Shown here: piece after piece, positions 33,371-41,520 of the stretch | Numbering within the stretch: position 1 is the first letter of the stretch | How the letters are laid out: each line of letters starts with the position of its first letter | Source: Ectobacillus funiculus | GTDB taxonomy: Bacteria > Bacillota > Bacilli > Bacillales > Bacillaceae_G | NCBI RefSeq assembly: GCF_042429435.1 | Contig: NZ_JBHMAF010000028.1 | Length of the DNA: 64,000 bases | Strand: one strand, 5' to 3' | Made by a program: the position numbers and the translations under genes | The notes under the pieces: model-generated | What the model was told of the DNA's origin: nothing | The model's input: only the letters and a program-made list of their open reading frames with translations | Database searches by the model: none

Positions 33371-35506
33371 ATGGGAAAAAATATGTTTTTTAATGCACAT
33401 CATTCACCTATCGGAGCGTTTTCAAGCTTTACATTGGGCTTCCCTGGAGCAGGAGGGGGGCTTGATCTAGAACTTGGACGCTCACCACGGCAGAATGTTT
33501 ATATTGGAGCAGAATCTTTAGAAAAAGAAGGAATCTATGAAGCATTTCCATTTTTTACTTCTCCTGACGACGATGAAAGCAAAAGATACGATATTGAAAA
33601 CATGGATCCGGATCCTGATAAGCCAAAAATCATCTTTCCCTTTTCAAAGGAAGATGTAACACGGGACTTTCAACTTGGGACAGACACGTGGCAAGCTGGT
33701 GATTTAACCTTTACAATTTATTCCCAGGTTGAATCTGTGCCGGACCCAGCCAAGGCCGACGAAACAGAAATGAAAAGAATATTGATGCCGGCTGTACTGG
33801 CTGAGCTTACGGTTGATAATACGAATGGAACAAAGAGCCGCCGAGCTTTCTTTGGCTATCATGGAAGCGATCCATATAGTTCTATGCGGCGATTAGATGA
33901 TACAATGGATGGCTTTTCCGGTGTAGGGCAAGGAAGAACTACCGCGATTGTATCTAAAAATCCTGACGTGAAGTCTGCCATGCATTTCAGTCTTGAAAAC
34001 ATACTCACTACTCCTCAAGCGGAAAACTGGACGTTTGGTTTAGGGCCATTAGGCGCACTTGTTATGGATGTACCTGCAGGTGAGCGCAGAACCTACCAGT
34101 TTGCTGTTTGCTTTTACAGGGGAGACCTTGTAACTGCTGGTATGGACACCTCCTATTATTATACAAGGTATTTTCGGAATATTGAGTCAGTTGCAGCTTA
34201 TGCACTTGAAAATTTTGATGTTATAGCAGAATGCTCCAAGAAGGTAAATGAGCTAGTAAATGGGGCTAGTCATTTATCCGACGATCAGAAATTTATGCTA
34301 ATTCATTCAATTCGCAGCTACTACGGATCAACACAAATGCTGGATCATGAAGGTGAGCCATTTTGGGTAGTAAATGAAGGTGAATATCGAATGATGAATA
34401 CCTTTGATCTGACTGTTGACCAGCTCTTCTTTGAATTAAAGATGAACCCATGGACCGTTAAAAATGAATTGGATATGTTCGTTAAGCGTTTCAGCTATGA
34501 AGATACTGTTCGTTTCCCTGGAGATGATACTGAATATCCAGGCGGCATCAGTTTTACCCATGATATGGGAGTAGCGAACACGATTTCCCGTCCTAATTTT
34601 TCTTCTTATGAACTATACGGACTGGACGGGTGTTTCTCACATATGACGCACGAGCAGCTGGTAAACTGGGTTTTGTGCGCAGTCGTTTATGTGGAACAGA
34701 CAGGAGATACAGAGTGGCTGAAAGCGAACATGAACATTGTAGAGCGTTGCTTTGAAAGCATGCTGAACAGGGACCATCCACAGCCTGAAAAGCGCAACGG
34801 CCTTATGGGCCTTGATTCCTCCCGTGTTATGGGTGGAGCAGAAATTACGACATATGACAGTCTAGATGTATCACTTGGTCAGGCAAGAAATAATATATAC
34901 CTTGCTGGGAAGATCTGGGCATCCTACGTAGCGCTTGAAAAGCTGTTTGCTAAAAACGACAGAGCTAGCCTTTCTAATGAAGCAGGAGAACAGGCTGAAA
35001 AATGTGCCAAAACGATTGTGGAGCATGTGACAGAAGGCGGATATATTCCAGCTGTTATTGGGGAAGGTAATGATTCAAAAATTATTCCGGCAATTGAGGG
35101 GCTTATCTTCCCGTACTTTACAAACTGTAAGGAAGCCCTAGATGAAACTGGACGCTTCGGCGCTTATATCAGTACGCTAAAGAATCATCTTGAAACAGTG
35201 CTTACAGAGGGTATTTGTTTATTTGAAGATGGCGGATGGAAGATTTCATCAACAAGCAATAACTCTTGGCTGAGCAAGATCTACTTATGCCAATTTATCG
35301 CCCGTGAGATTCTTGGCTGGAAATGGGATGAAAGGGGAGCAAGAGCAGATGCTGCTCACGTAGAATGGCTGACTCATCCTGAACTATCTGTTTGGAGCTG
35401 GAGTGACCAAATTATATCGGGTGAAATTGCGGGAAGCAAATACTATCCGCGTGGTGTAACGAGCATCCTGTGGCTTGAGGAAAACGAAAAAACGGCTGCC
35501 TTCTAA
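33371..35506 (+). CDS. GH52 beta-xylosidase
   Basis: 711 residues from ATG 33371 (AAGGAAG upstream); a GTG at 33359 is an alternative. It cleaves xylo-oligosaccharides to xylose in the cytoplasm; there is no signal peptide. It is recognised as family GH52 (the Geobacillus XynB2 family) by FFNAHHSPIGAFSSFTLGFP at the N-terminus, NEGEYRMMNTFDLTVDQLF, YPGGISFTHDMGVANT and GSKYYPRGVTSILWLEE. By alignment with XynB2 (nucleophile Glu335, acid/base Asp495) the catalytic residues are Glu336 in VVNEGEY and Asp496 in ITTYDSLD. A decayed second copy of its 3' end lies at 38281-38533. It is the natural downstream enzyme of the ABC importer. Confidence 0.95.
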   Translation: MGKNMFFNAHHSPIGAFSSFTLGFPGAGGGLDLELGRSPRQNVYIGAESLEKEGIYEAFPFFTSPDDDESKRYDIENMDPDPDKPKIIFPFSKEDVTRDFQLGTDTWQAGDLTFTIYSQVESVPDPAKADETEMKRILMPAVLAELTVDNTNGTKSRRAFFGYHGSDPYSSMRRLDDTMDGFSGVGQGRTTAIVSKNPDVKSAMHFSLENILTTPQAENWTFGLGPLGALVMDVPAGERRTYQFAVCFYRGDLVTAGMDTSYYYTRYFRNIESVAAYALENFDVIAECSKKVNELVNGASHLSDDQKFMLIHSIRSYYGSTQMLDHEGEPFWVVNEGEYRMMNTFDLTVDQLFFELKMNPWTVKNELDMFVKRFSYEDTVRFPGDDTEYPGGISFTHDMGVANTISRPNFSSYELYGLDGCFSHMTHEQLVNWVLCAVVYVEQTGDTEWLKANMNIVERCFESMLNRDHPQPEKRNGLMGLDSSRVMGGAEITTYDSLDVSLGQARNNIYLAGKIWASYVALEKLFAKNDRASLSNEAGEQAEKCAKTIVEHVTEGGYIPAVIGEGNDSKIIPAIEGLIFPYFTNCKEALDETGRFGAYISTLKNHLETVLTEGICLFEDGGWKISSTSNNSWLSKIYLCQFIAREILGWKWDERGARADAAHVEWLTHPELSVWSWSDQIISGEIAGSKYYPRGVTSILWLEENEKTAAF

Positions 35507-35542
35507 AGGGCAGCTGGAAAGAAGCAGGAAGAGGTGGTATTC

Positions 35543-36196
35543 ATGTTTGGAAAATCAGTAGGAAAACTATTTACGGTATGTGAGTGGATTATGAAGCTAG
35601 CATATGTAAACATATTGTGGTTTCTCTTTACAGCAGCAGGATTGGTTATGTTTGGGTTTATGCCTGCCACTGTGGCTTTATTCACAATTGTCCGTAAATG
35701 GCTGATGAAGGAAATCGACATACCAATTTGGAGAACATTCCTTACTGTATATAAAAATGAATTCCGAAAATCAAATATTTTAGGGCTCATATTAGCAGTA
35801 GGGGGTGCCCTGATTTATGTAGACTTTCAGTTTTTGTTAAATACAGGAGGGATAATCCAGCTTGTTATGTCTATATTCCTGCTGATTATCACATGCATTT
35901 ACCTGATCCTTCTATCATTCTTCTTTCCGGTATATGTACATTATGATTTAAAGGTATTTGATTATCTAAAATACGCATTTTTATTGGGAACTTTAAATTT
36001 TCATATGGTGTTGTTTATGCTGGCAGGATTGTCGGCTGCGGTATTCCTGCTATTATACGTGCCCGGACTCATCCCGTTTTTTAGTGCGGTATCTATTTCA
36101 TGCGTTCTTATGTCTGGCGGGGTCTATAGCTTTAAACGGGTTCAAAAGTTACAGATGAAAGCAACAATCAGTTGTGAAGATAGCGCTGAATATTGA
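35543..36196 (+). CDS. DUF624 membrane protein, YesL-like
   Basis: 217 residues from ATG 35543, preceded by AGGAAGAGGTGG. Five or six membrane segments. The family start is seen in FGKSVGKLFTVCEWIMKLAY and VNILWFLFTAAGLVMFGFMPA. DUF624/YesL proteins nearly always accompany YesMN two-component systems and oligosaccharide ABC transporters in Firmicutes; their function is unknown. It is the last gene of the unit, which ends at a strong terminator at 36208. Confidence 0.88.
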   Translation: MFGKSVGKLFTVCEWIMKLAYVNILWFLFTAAGLVMFGFMPATVALFTIVRKWLMKEIDIPIWRTFLTVYKNEFRKSNILGLILAVGGALIYVDFQFLLNTGGIIQLVMSIFLLIITCIYLILLSFFFPVYVHYDLKVFDYLKYAFLLGTLNFHMVLFMLAGLSAAVFLLLYVPGLIPFFSAVSISCVLMSGGVYSFKRVQKLQMKATISCEDSAEY

Positions 36197-36207
36197 AACA
36201 AAATAAA

Positions 36208-36258
36208 GGGGGTGTCCTAAAAGGTAGCTCATAGCGCTATCTTTTGGGACACCCCCTT
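36208..36258. terminator. Bidirectional terminator after the DUF624 gene
   Basis: GGGGGTGTCC and GGACACCCCC arms, extended inside by AAAAGGTAGC/GCTATCTTTT, followed by TTCTTG. The structure is long and stable. Confidence 0.85.
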
Positions 36259-36335
36259 CTTGTATACAAAATAAGAGAATCCTCTATTCTGATATAGTCA
36301 CCACAACAAACACTAACAGAAAAGGGAGTCTGCCA

Positions 36336-36370
36336 TTTTGGACCTTGGGAGCTAGAGATCCTCCCAAAAA
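36336..36370 (-). repeat. R2 fragment, reverse
   Basis: On the minus strand it reads TCTCTAGCTCCCAAGGTC, the conserved core of family R2. Only this core is preserved. Confidence 0.45.
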
Positions 36371-36390
36371 GCTATCCTTTCTTACTTTGC

Positions 36391-36422
36391 AAAAAAGCTG
36401 ACCCTACTAATGCGAGTCAGCT
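36391..36422 (-). terminator. Terminator of the GH43 gene
   Basis: On the minus strand AGCTGAC pairs with GTCAGCT across a short loop, followed by TTTTTTG, 11 bases after the GH43 stop codon. Confidence 0.8.
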
Positions 36423-36432
36423 GTCAATCTAA

Positions 36433-37419
36433 TTAATTTTCTCCATAAGGGTCAATAGTTTGAATAGTTCCATCTTCGTTATACTTTAGTTCAGTGTATT
36501 TCACAGAACGTTTATGGTTCACTCCATCTGATAACGAGCAATCATGATAGAACAGATACCATTTATCCTTAAACTGGACAATCGAATGATGTGTGGTCCA
36601 GCCGATTACAGGAGTAAGAATCGTACCTTTGAATACAAATGGGCCTTGTGGATTTTCACTTACAGCATAAACAATTTTATGAGTTGTACCCGTAGAATAG
36701 GATAGATAGTAGAGGCCATTGTATTTATGAACCCATGGACCTTCAAAATATCTTCGGTCTTCATCACTTGCAAGAATTGGATTGCCGTTTTCATCAACAA
36801 TTGAGATTTCCTGCGGTTCACTTTTAAAAGTCAGCATATCGTCGCTTAATTCAGCTACTCTTGGTCCTAAAGCTGGTGCTGTTGGAGCTGGACCTTCAGC
36901 ATCTGGGTTAAAAGTTCCTGTCTGCCATTTTTCCAACTGTCCTCCCCAAAGGCCGCCAAAATAAACATATGCTCTATCATCATCATCCACTAACACAGCT
37001 GGGTCAATACTGAAGCTGCCTGGTATATAATTTTCCTCTGGGGTAAAAGGTCCTGCAGGATTAGGGCTTGTCGCGACACCAATCCTGAAAATACCCTCTT
37101 TATCTCTTGCTGGGAAAAATAAATAATACGTATTGTTTTTGTAAGCAGCGTCGGGTGCCCAAAGCTGTTTACTTGCCCAAGGAATATCTCTTAAGTGAAG
37201 CGCTTCTCCGTGGTCTACACATGATGAGTTTACATCATCCATGGATAAAACATGGTAGTCCTCCATCGCATATTGGTCGCCATTATCATTTGAAGGTCTA
37301 TCATGATCAAGGTCATGAGAAGGATAAATATAAAGCTTTCCTTCAAAGACATGTGCAGAAGGGTCTGCTGTAAAAATATGTGTAACTAAAGGTTCATTAG
37401 GTTTTGAGTTTTTTGCCAT
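36433..37419 (-). CDS. GH43 glycosidase (beta-xylosidase / alpha-L-arabinofuranosidase)
   Basis: 328 residues. The five-bladed propeller family GH43 is recognised from the three acidic catalytic residues in their usual contexts: Asp19 (FTADPSAHVF, base), Asp139 (GSFSIDPAVLV, pKa modulator) and Glu226 (RRYFEGPWVHKY, acid). There is no signal peptide, so it acts on imported oligosaccharides. Many small GH43 enzymes of this type release arabinose or xylose from arabinoxylo-oligosaccharides; which one cannot be decided here. Start at 37419 has GGAGTGATAT upstream. Two XylR-type operators lie at 37470-37559, directly before it, so it should be xylose-induced. Confidence 0.9.
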   Translation of the reverse strand: MAKNSKPNEPLVTHIFTADPSAHVFEGKLYIYPSHDLDHDRPSNDNGDQYAMEDYHVLSMDDVNSSCVDHGEALHLRDIPWASKQLWAPDAAYKNNTYYLFFPARDKEGIFRIGVATSPNPAGPFTPEENYIPGSFSIDPAVLVDDDDRAYVYFGGLWGGQLEKWQTGTFNPDAEGPAPTAPALGPRVAELSDDMLTFKSEPQEISIVDENGNPILASDEDRRYFEGPWVHKYNGLYYLSYSTGTTHKIVYAVSENPQGPFVFKGTILTPVIGWTTHHSIVQFKDKWYLFYHDCSLSDGVNHKRSVKYTELKYNEDGTIQTIDPYGEN

Positions 37420-37469
37420 AATATCACTCCGTTAAATAGTATAGATACTTATAAATTTAGGATAGAAAG

Positions 37470-37505
37470 AAGTTAGTTAACTTTGTACATTCAATGAACT
37501 AACTT
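37470..37505 (-). promoter_or_regulatory. XylR-type operator 1 before the GH43 gene
   Basis: Perfect 9-base arms AAGTTAGTT (37470-37478) and AACTAACTT (37497-37505). This matches the general form of Bacillus XylR operators (TTAGTTTGTTT... dyads). Confidence 0.7.
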
Positions 37506-37523
37506 GTAGATTTAGTATAGCAG

Positions 37524-37559
37524 AAGTCGATTGACTTTGTACACTCGATAAACTAACTT
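37524..37559 (-). promoter_or_regulatory. XylR-type operator 2 before the GH43 gene (degenerate)
   Basis: The right arm AACTAACTT (37551-37559) is intact; the left arm AAGTCGATT (37524-37532) has drifted. Same total length as operator 1, with centres 54 bases apart (about five helical turns), suggesting cooperative binding. Confidence 0.6.
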
Positions 37560-37969
37560 TTTTAGAGATATTATTCATGGAATATTACAGTGAATGTTCT
37601 AACAGTTTGCAATGGACAGAGCTTTGGTTCAATATCCTGTTCGACTAACGGCACCTTAATTGAACAAGAAGCCTAAAAAAGTGTCCTTTTTTCCTGTTGA
37701 TCGATTATTCATGTAATTGTTTAACATTACAAAGAAAATAAAACCTTTAACTTCCGTATAATCCCTTACATATACTTTCATCTTTCCTCTATGTATCGTA
37801 AAGCATTCATTGGGGATTTCTTAGCTTGACATCATTAATAGAAATCTATTCTGCAGCAAAACGAATAAGCGATGGAAATCATGAAGGTGAGATTTGGTAA
37901 CCAATTAAAAGGGCAGTTGGTCCCGATATATTATATTGCCTCGTGAAAAATAATGTGTTAATATGATTA

Positions 37970-38004
37970 CTAACTTAGTTTGTCCATCGGATAAACTAAG
38001 TTAG
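37970..38004 (+). promoter_or_regulatory. Perfect XylR-type operator before the decayed GH52 copy
   Basis: Perfect 12-base arms CTAACTTAGTTT (37970-37981) and AAACTAAGTTAG (37993-38004) with an 11-base spacer. It is the best dyad of this type in the window. The stretch 37560-37969 shows no gene. Confidence 0.8.
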
Positions 38005-38280
38005 CACTTTCTAAACCCATATTTGTATCCGTTTTCGACTTACAAAAGGAGGAGGTATTAGTTTTAGTTTATTTGCCCAGTACAAAACAAAGTTCAATTT
38101 TAAAACAAATAATTAGAAAGTGACTTAGCGTTTCATTACTAGGAATCCGAAGGAAATAGCGGCAGGAAAAACAATGAGGGAATATAGCACTTCTCTGTTA
38201 CTTATTGGTATATTTTTATCTTCTATGAATCAGAGCCAATTGGAATGGAAACGATTGTTCACCCATAGAAAAACCTGCCG

Positions 38281-38533
38281 GTATGGACCTTTGCAAAATG
38301 TGGAGAAGCTACTTGCATATTTTGAGGCTGGCGGGTGGAAACCTTCTTTTACAAGCCACAGCTCCTGGTTAAGTAAGATTTGGCTTTGCTAATTTATTGC
38401 CCGACAAATCCTTGGTTAGAAATTGGGATAAACTAGATTATTGCAGGAGAAATTACGGGTGGTAAATATTCTTACCCATGAGGGATAACAACTATGTTAT
38501 GGCTGGAAGAAAGCCAAAAAACAGCGGCATTAA
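38281..38533 (+). pseudogene. Decayed 3' end of a second GH52 beta-xylosidase gene
   Basis: Translated pieces FEAGGWKPSFTSHSSWLSKIW, FIARQILG, IIAGEITGGKYSYP and MLWLEESQKTAA align in order with the C-terminus of the intact GH52 enzyme (FEDGGWKISSTSNNSWLSKIY, FIAREILG, IISGEIAGSKYYP, ILWLEENEKTAA). In-frame stops (after WLC, after LG, before GIT) and small deletions break it. The 5' part of the gene is gone, but an intact operator is left at 37970. Confidence 0.85.
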
Positions 38534-38657
38534 CCTATGCTCACTTTTGATTAAAGGTGTTAGCCCCGTTTGAAAATTTGAAAGCGATTGTATCGAGGCA
38601 ATACATGCATCTTTAAACAAAAACATAATAACTACTAAGTTTTAAGGGATGATGAAT

Positions 38658-40052
38658 ATGAGCAGTCTAGCCAAAAAAGAAGTTTATAATAGTGAGGTTC
38701 AAAGCGAGAAAATTCGCTTTAAAGAGAAAGTCGGCTACGCATCCGGTGACCTAGCATGTAATTTAATTTACCAAACAGTTTCAACTTATCTTCTCTTCTT
38801 TTACACGGATGTGTTCGGCATTTCTGCTGCAGCTGCTGGTACAATGTTTTTAATTGTCCGCGCTATTGATGCTTTGAGTGACCCATTTATCGGAACACTT
38901 GTAGATAAAACGAATTCAAGGTTCGGTAAATTTAGACCATATCTTTTATTTGGAGCTGTACCATTTGCATTATTAGCTATTCTCTGTTTTACAACACCAA
39001 ACTTCACGGGCTCGGGTAAACTTGTATACGCTTATATTACCTATACTGCTTTATCAGTACTCTATACTTGTATTAACGTACCATATGGTGCACTGACATC
39101 AGCGATTACACGGGACAGCAAAGAAGTAGTTGATTTAACCTCTGTACGTATGGTTTTTGCGAATCTTGGCGGTTTAATTGTTGCTTTTTGCGTTCCATTA
39201 TTGGCTGGCACAATTGGTGAATCAACAAGTACGGCAACGGGCTGGCAAGCCACGATGACCATTATGGGAATTGCCGGTGCCCTTTTATTAATTTTCTGCT
39301 TTAGAAATACAACAGAACGTATACAAGTAAAAGAAGTACACGGCAAAATTAAGTTCGCAGATATTTTTGAACAATTTAGGGTAAATCGTCCTCTTATCGT
39401 TCTATGTACCTTTTTTATCATTATCTTTGGGATTAACTCTATTAGTAACTCGGTCGGAATTTATTATGTAACTTATAATGTAGGACGTCCTGATTTAGTT
39501 AAATGGTATGGGTTGTTGGGCAGCCTGCCAGCACTCATCATCCTTCCATTCTTGCCTGTTCTAAATAAGAAATTAGGGAAAAAGAACTTAATGAGAGTAT
39601 CCCTATCTTTAACAATCGTTGGAACTCTTGCTTTACTAGTCATTCCACCAACAGCGATTCCACTCATTCTAACGGCACGCTTATTAGCAGCAGCAGGCAG
39701 CTTGATCGCCGGAGGATTTATGTGGGCGCTTATTCCTGAGACAATTGAGTATGGTGATTACAAAACAGGTAAGCGCTTAGGTGGATTAATTTATGCAATG
39801 ATCGGTTTCTTCTTTAAATTTGGAATGGCGTTAGGTGGCATTGTACCAGGATTGGTTCTTCAGCAATTTGGTTATGTTGCTGACCAAGTACAGACACCAC
39901 ATGCTTTAACAGGAATATTAATTACAACGGCAGTCATTCCAGCTGTATTATTAGCAGTAGCTTTAATTGTTATCAACTTCTATGAACTTGATGAAAATCG
40001 CTATGCTGAAGTTGTCAAGGCCTTAGAAATGAGAGAGAAGACAGGCAGGTAG
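38658..40052 (+). CDS. xynP: GPH-family sugar:cation symporter, XynP/YicJ-like
   Basis: 464 residues from ATG 38658 (TTAAGGGATGATG upstream); ATGs at 38649 and 38652 are too close to the site. Twelve membrane segments are visible. Family features: KEKVGYASGDLACNLIYQ at the N-terminus, DALSDPFIGTLVDKTNSRFGKFRPY (in part DPFIGTLVDKTNSRFGKFRP, about residues 73-92) and EYGDYKTGKRLGGLIYA (about 362-378). It imports glycosides with H+ or Na+. XynP of B. subtilis takes up beta-xylosides and is repressed by XylR; the neighbours here (GH52 relic with operator, xylA) support the same role. Gene symbol by analogy. Confidence 0.85.
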   Translation: MSSLAKKEVYNSEVQSEKIRFKEKVGYASGDLACNLIYQTVSTYLLFFYTDVFGISAAAAGTMFLIVRAIDALSDPFIGTLVDKTNSRFGKFRPYLLFGAVPFALLAILCFTTPNFTGSGKLVYAYITYTALSVLYTCINVPYGALTSAITRDSKEVVDLTSVRMVFANLGGLIVAFCVPLLAGTIGESTSTATGWQATMTIMGIAGALLLIFCFRNTTERIQVKEVHGKIKFADIFEQFRVNRPLIVLCTFFIIIFGINSISNSVGIYYVTYNVGRPDLVKWYGLLGSLPALIILPFLPVLNKKLGKKNLMRVSLSLTIVGTLALLVIPPTAIPLILTARLLAAAGSLIAGGFMWALIPETIEYGDYKTGKRLGGLIYAMIGFFFKFGMALGGIVPGLVLQQFGYVADQVQTPHALTGILITTAVIPAVLLAVALIVINFYELDENRYAEVVKALEMREKTGR

Positions 40053-40232
40053 TGTCCATCGAGAGAGTGAGCATTAAATTTTAACATGCAACATAGAAAG
40101 ATAAAAAAATTTATTGAACATCAAAATTTTGTATGAATAGAAAATAAGAGAATAACAGAAAAAATTATCGATGTAAGAGTGTTTAAACATATTTCCAAAG
40201 CTTAAAGATACTTAATGAAGGGGAGCTGACAA

Positions 40233-40472
40233 ATGAATAGTAAGAAAATGAAGATCGATGCTGAAAAATTTGCCTATGCAGTTATATCTTCACATAACGT
40301 TGAAAGTGGTTCGCCGGAGGAAATAGGCAAAAAACAGTTAACCCTTTATTTAACTGCTTATTGCTTAGCAGAGAGGTTTAATGAATTAGAAGCTCAATCC
40401 TTCGGAAATATGGAAAGAAAAGATTATGAAGACCTTATGCTGAAACTTTCAGGGTTTAGAGCGTTTCAATAA
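40233..40472 (+). CDS. Small protein of unknown function (79 aa)
   Basis: Good ribosome binding site GAAGGGGAGCTGACAA before the ATG. The protein is soluble and mostly helical (DAEKFAYAVISSHNVES, KQLTLYLTAYCLAERFNEL, DYEDLMLKLSGF). It has no recognised motif. It lies between the symporter and a 6-phosphogluconate dehydrogenase relic, and may belong to the xylose unit or be a leftover of an insertion. Confidence 0.55.
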   Translation: MNSKKMKIDAEKFAYAVISSHNVESGSPEEIGKKQLTLYLTAYCLAERFNELEAQSFGNMERKDYEDLMLKLSGFRAFQ

Positions 40473-40499
40473 CTGAATATATGTCCTGTTTGGGAGTAG

Positions 40500-40589
40500 G
40501 ACACCTTTACAGGAAAGGTTGTAGCTGCATTAAGAAATGAGTTTGATGGACATGCTGTTAAAAAAATAGATAAACACATTTCAATTTAA
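40500..40589 (+). pseudogene. C-terminal relic of a short-type 6-phosphogluconate dehydrogenase
   Basis: The 29-residue open frame DTFTGKVVAALRNEFDGHAV... and stop resembles the C-terminus of the ~300-residue decarboxylating 6-phosphogluconate dehydrogenases (YqeC/GndA type), which usually end in ...ALRNEFGGHAV.... The rest of the gene is missing. It lies 18 bases before the transaldolase start, a natural pentose-phosphate neighbour. Confidence 0.6.
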
Positions 40590-40607
40590 AAATAGAGGAG
40601 AATGAAC

Positions 40608-41270
40608 ATGAAATTTTTTATTGATACTGCAAATTTAGATGAAATTAAAAAAGCCTATAAAGTCGGAGTTTTATCAGGTGTTACAACCAACCCTTCATTA
40701 GTAGCAAAAGAAGGCGTGAAATTTGAAGATCGTATTGCCGAAATCCTAAATGCTGTTCCCGAGGTTGAATCTGTATCTGCCGAAGTAACTCCTAACGCTC
40801 TAACAGCTGATCAAATGATTGCTGAGGCAAACGAACTTATTAAAATCAATGGTGGAGATAAGAATATTACTATTAAACTGCCAATGACATTAGATGGATT
40901 AGAGGCATGCAGATATCTTACACAAAAAGGTGTAAAAACAAACGTTACTCTTATTTTTACAGTAAATCAAGCACTTTTGGCAGCACGTGCTGGTGCTACC
41001 TATGTTTCTCCATTCTTGGGCCGTTTAGATGATATTAGCGAAGATGGTGTACAACTTGTTTCACGAATTGCTGAATTGTTCCGTATCCAAAATTTAGATT
41101 CGCAAATCATTGCAGCATCTGTTCGTCACCCAGATCATGTAACCCGTGTAGCTTTGGCCGGAGCCCATATTGCAACCGTTCCATTTAAGGTAATTGAGCA
41201 ATTGTCTAAACATCCGTTAACAGATCAAGGGATGGAAAAATTCGCTGCTGACTGGACAAATGCTCTTTAA
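40608..41270 (+). CDS. tal: Transaldolase / fructose-6-phosphate aldolase-like (small TalB-C family)
   Basis: 220 residues from ATG 40608, with AGAGGAG 7 bases upstream. The TIM-barrel Schiff-base lysine is in NITIKLPMT (about Lys87-91); MKFFIDTANLDEIKKA, GVTTNPSLVAKEG and YVSPFLGRLDDI are family signatures. It moves the dihydroxyacetone unit between sugar phosphates in the non-oxidative pentose phosphate pathway, which is required to drain xylulose-5-phosphate. It stands directly before xylA1, with a XylR-type operator in between, so it is in a separate transcript. Confidence 0.92.
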   Translation: MKFFIDTANLDEIKKAYKVGVLSGVTTNPSLVAKEGVKFEDRIAEILNAVPEVESVSAEVTPNALTADQMIAEANELIKINGGDKNITIKLPMTLDGLEACRYLTQKGVKTNVTLIFTVNQALLAARAGATYVSPFLGRLDDISEDGVQLVSRIAELFRIQNLDSQIIAASVRHPDHVTRVALAGAHIATVPFKVIEQLSKHPLTDQGMEKFAADWTNAL

Positions 41271-41348
41271 GCATTTGTAAAAGGTCCTACAAATAGACTT
41301 ACATTTATTGTAACGATTTTATTCTCTTGAATAAATTTTAATTACAAT

Positions 41349-41394
41349 CAACTTTGTTCGTTTGTCAGATAAACAAAGTTGATTGTAATATAAT
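41349..41394 (+). promoter_or_regulatory. xylA1 promoter and XylR-type operator
   Basis: Arms CAACTTTGTT (41349-41358) and AACAAAGTTG (41372-41381) form a perfect dyad with a 13-base spacer. TATAAT lies at 41389-41394. The -35 position 17 bases upstream (41366-41371, CAGATA) is poor compared with TAGACA at xylA2 and xylA3. A cre-like TTGCAAATGGTAGCA lies near 41452 but lacks the central CG. Confidence 0.8.
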
Positions 41395-41520
41395 CAGTTC
41401 ATAAGTTACAAAGTTGAAGGCAAACCTAGTGCACAGTTGTTCTTTAGCTTATTGCAAATGGTAGCACCAAAAATAATTCATAAATTTTTAACATAAAAAC
41501 CAAAGAGGAGGAAGTCTTAC

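Noticed and set aside
37420..38280. A gene in the long gap between GH43 and the GH52 relic
   Set aside because: Only short broken frames; operators and AT-rich DNA are all I can support.
41452..41466. cre site in the xylA1 leader (TTGCAAATGGTAGCA)
   Set aside because: The central CG of the consensus is missing, unlike the perfect sites at xylA2 and xylA3.
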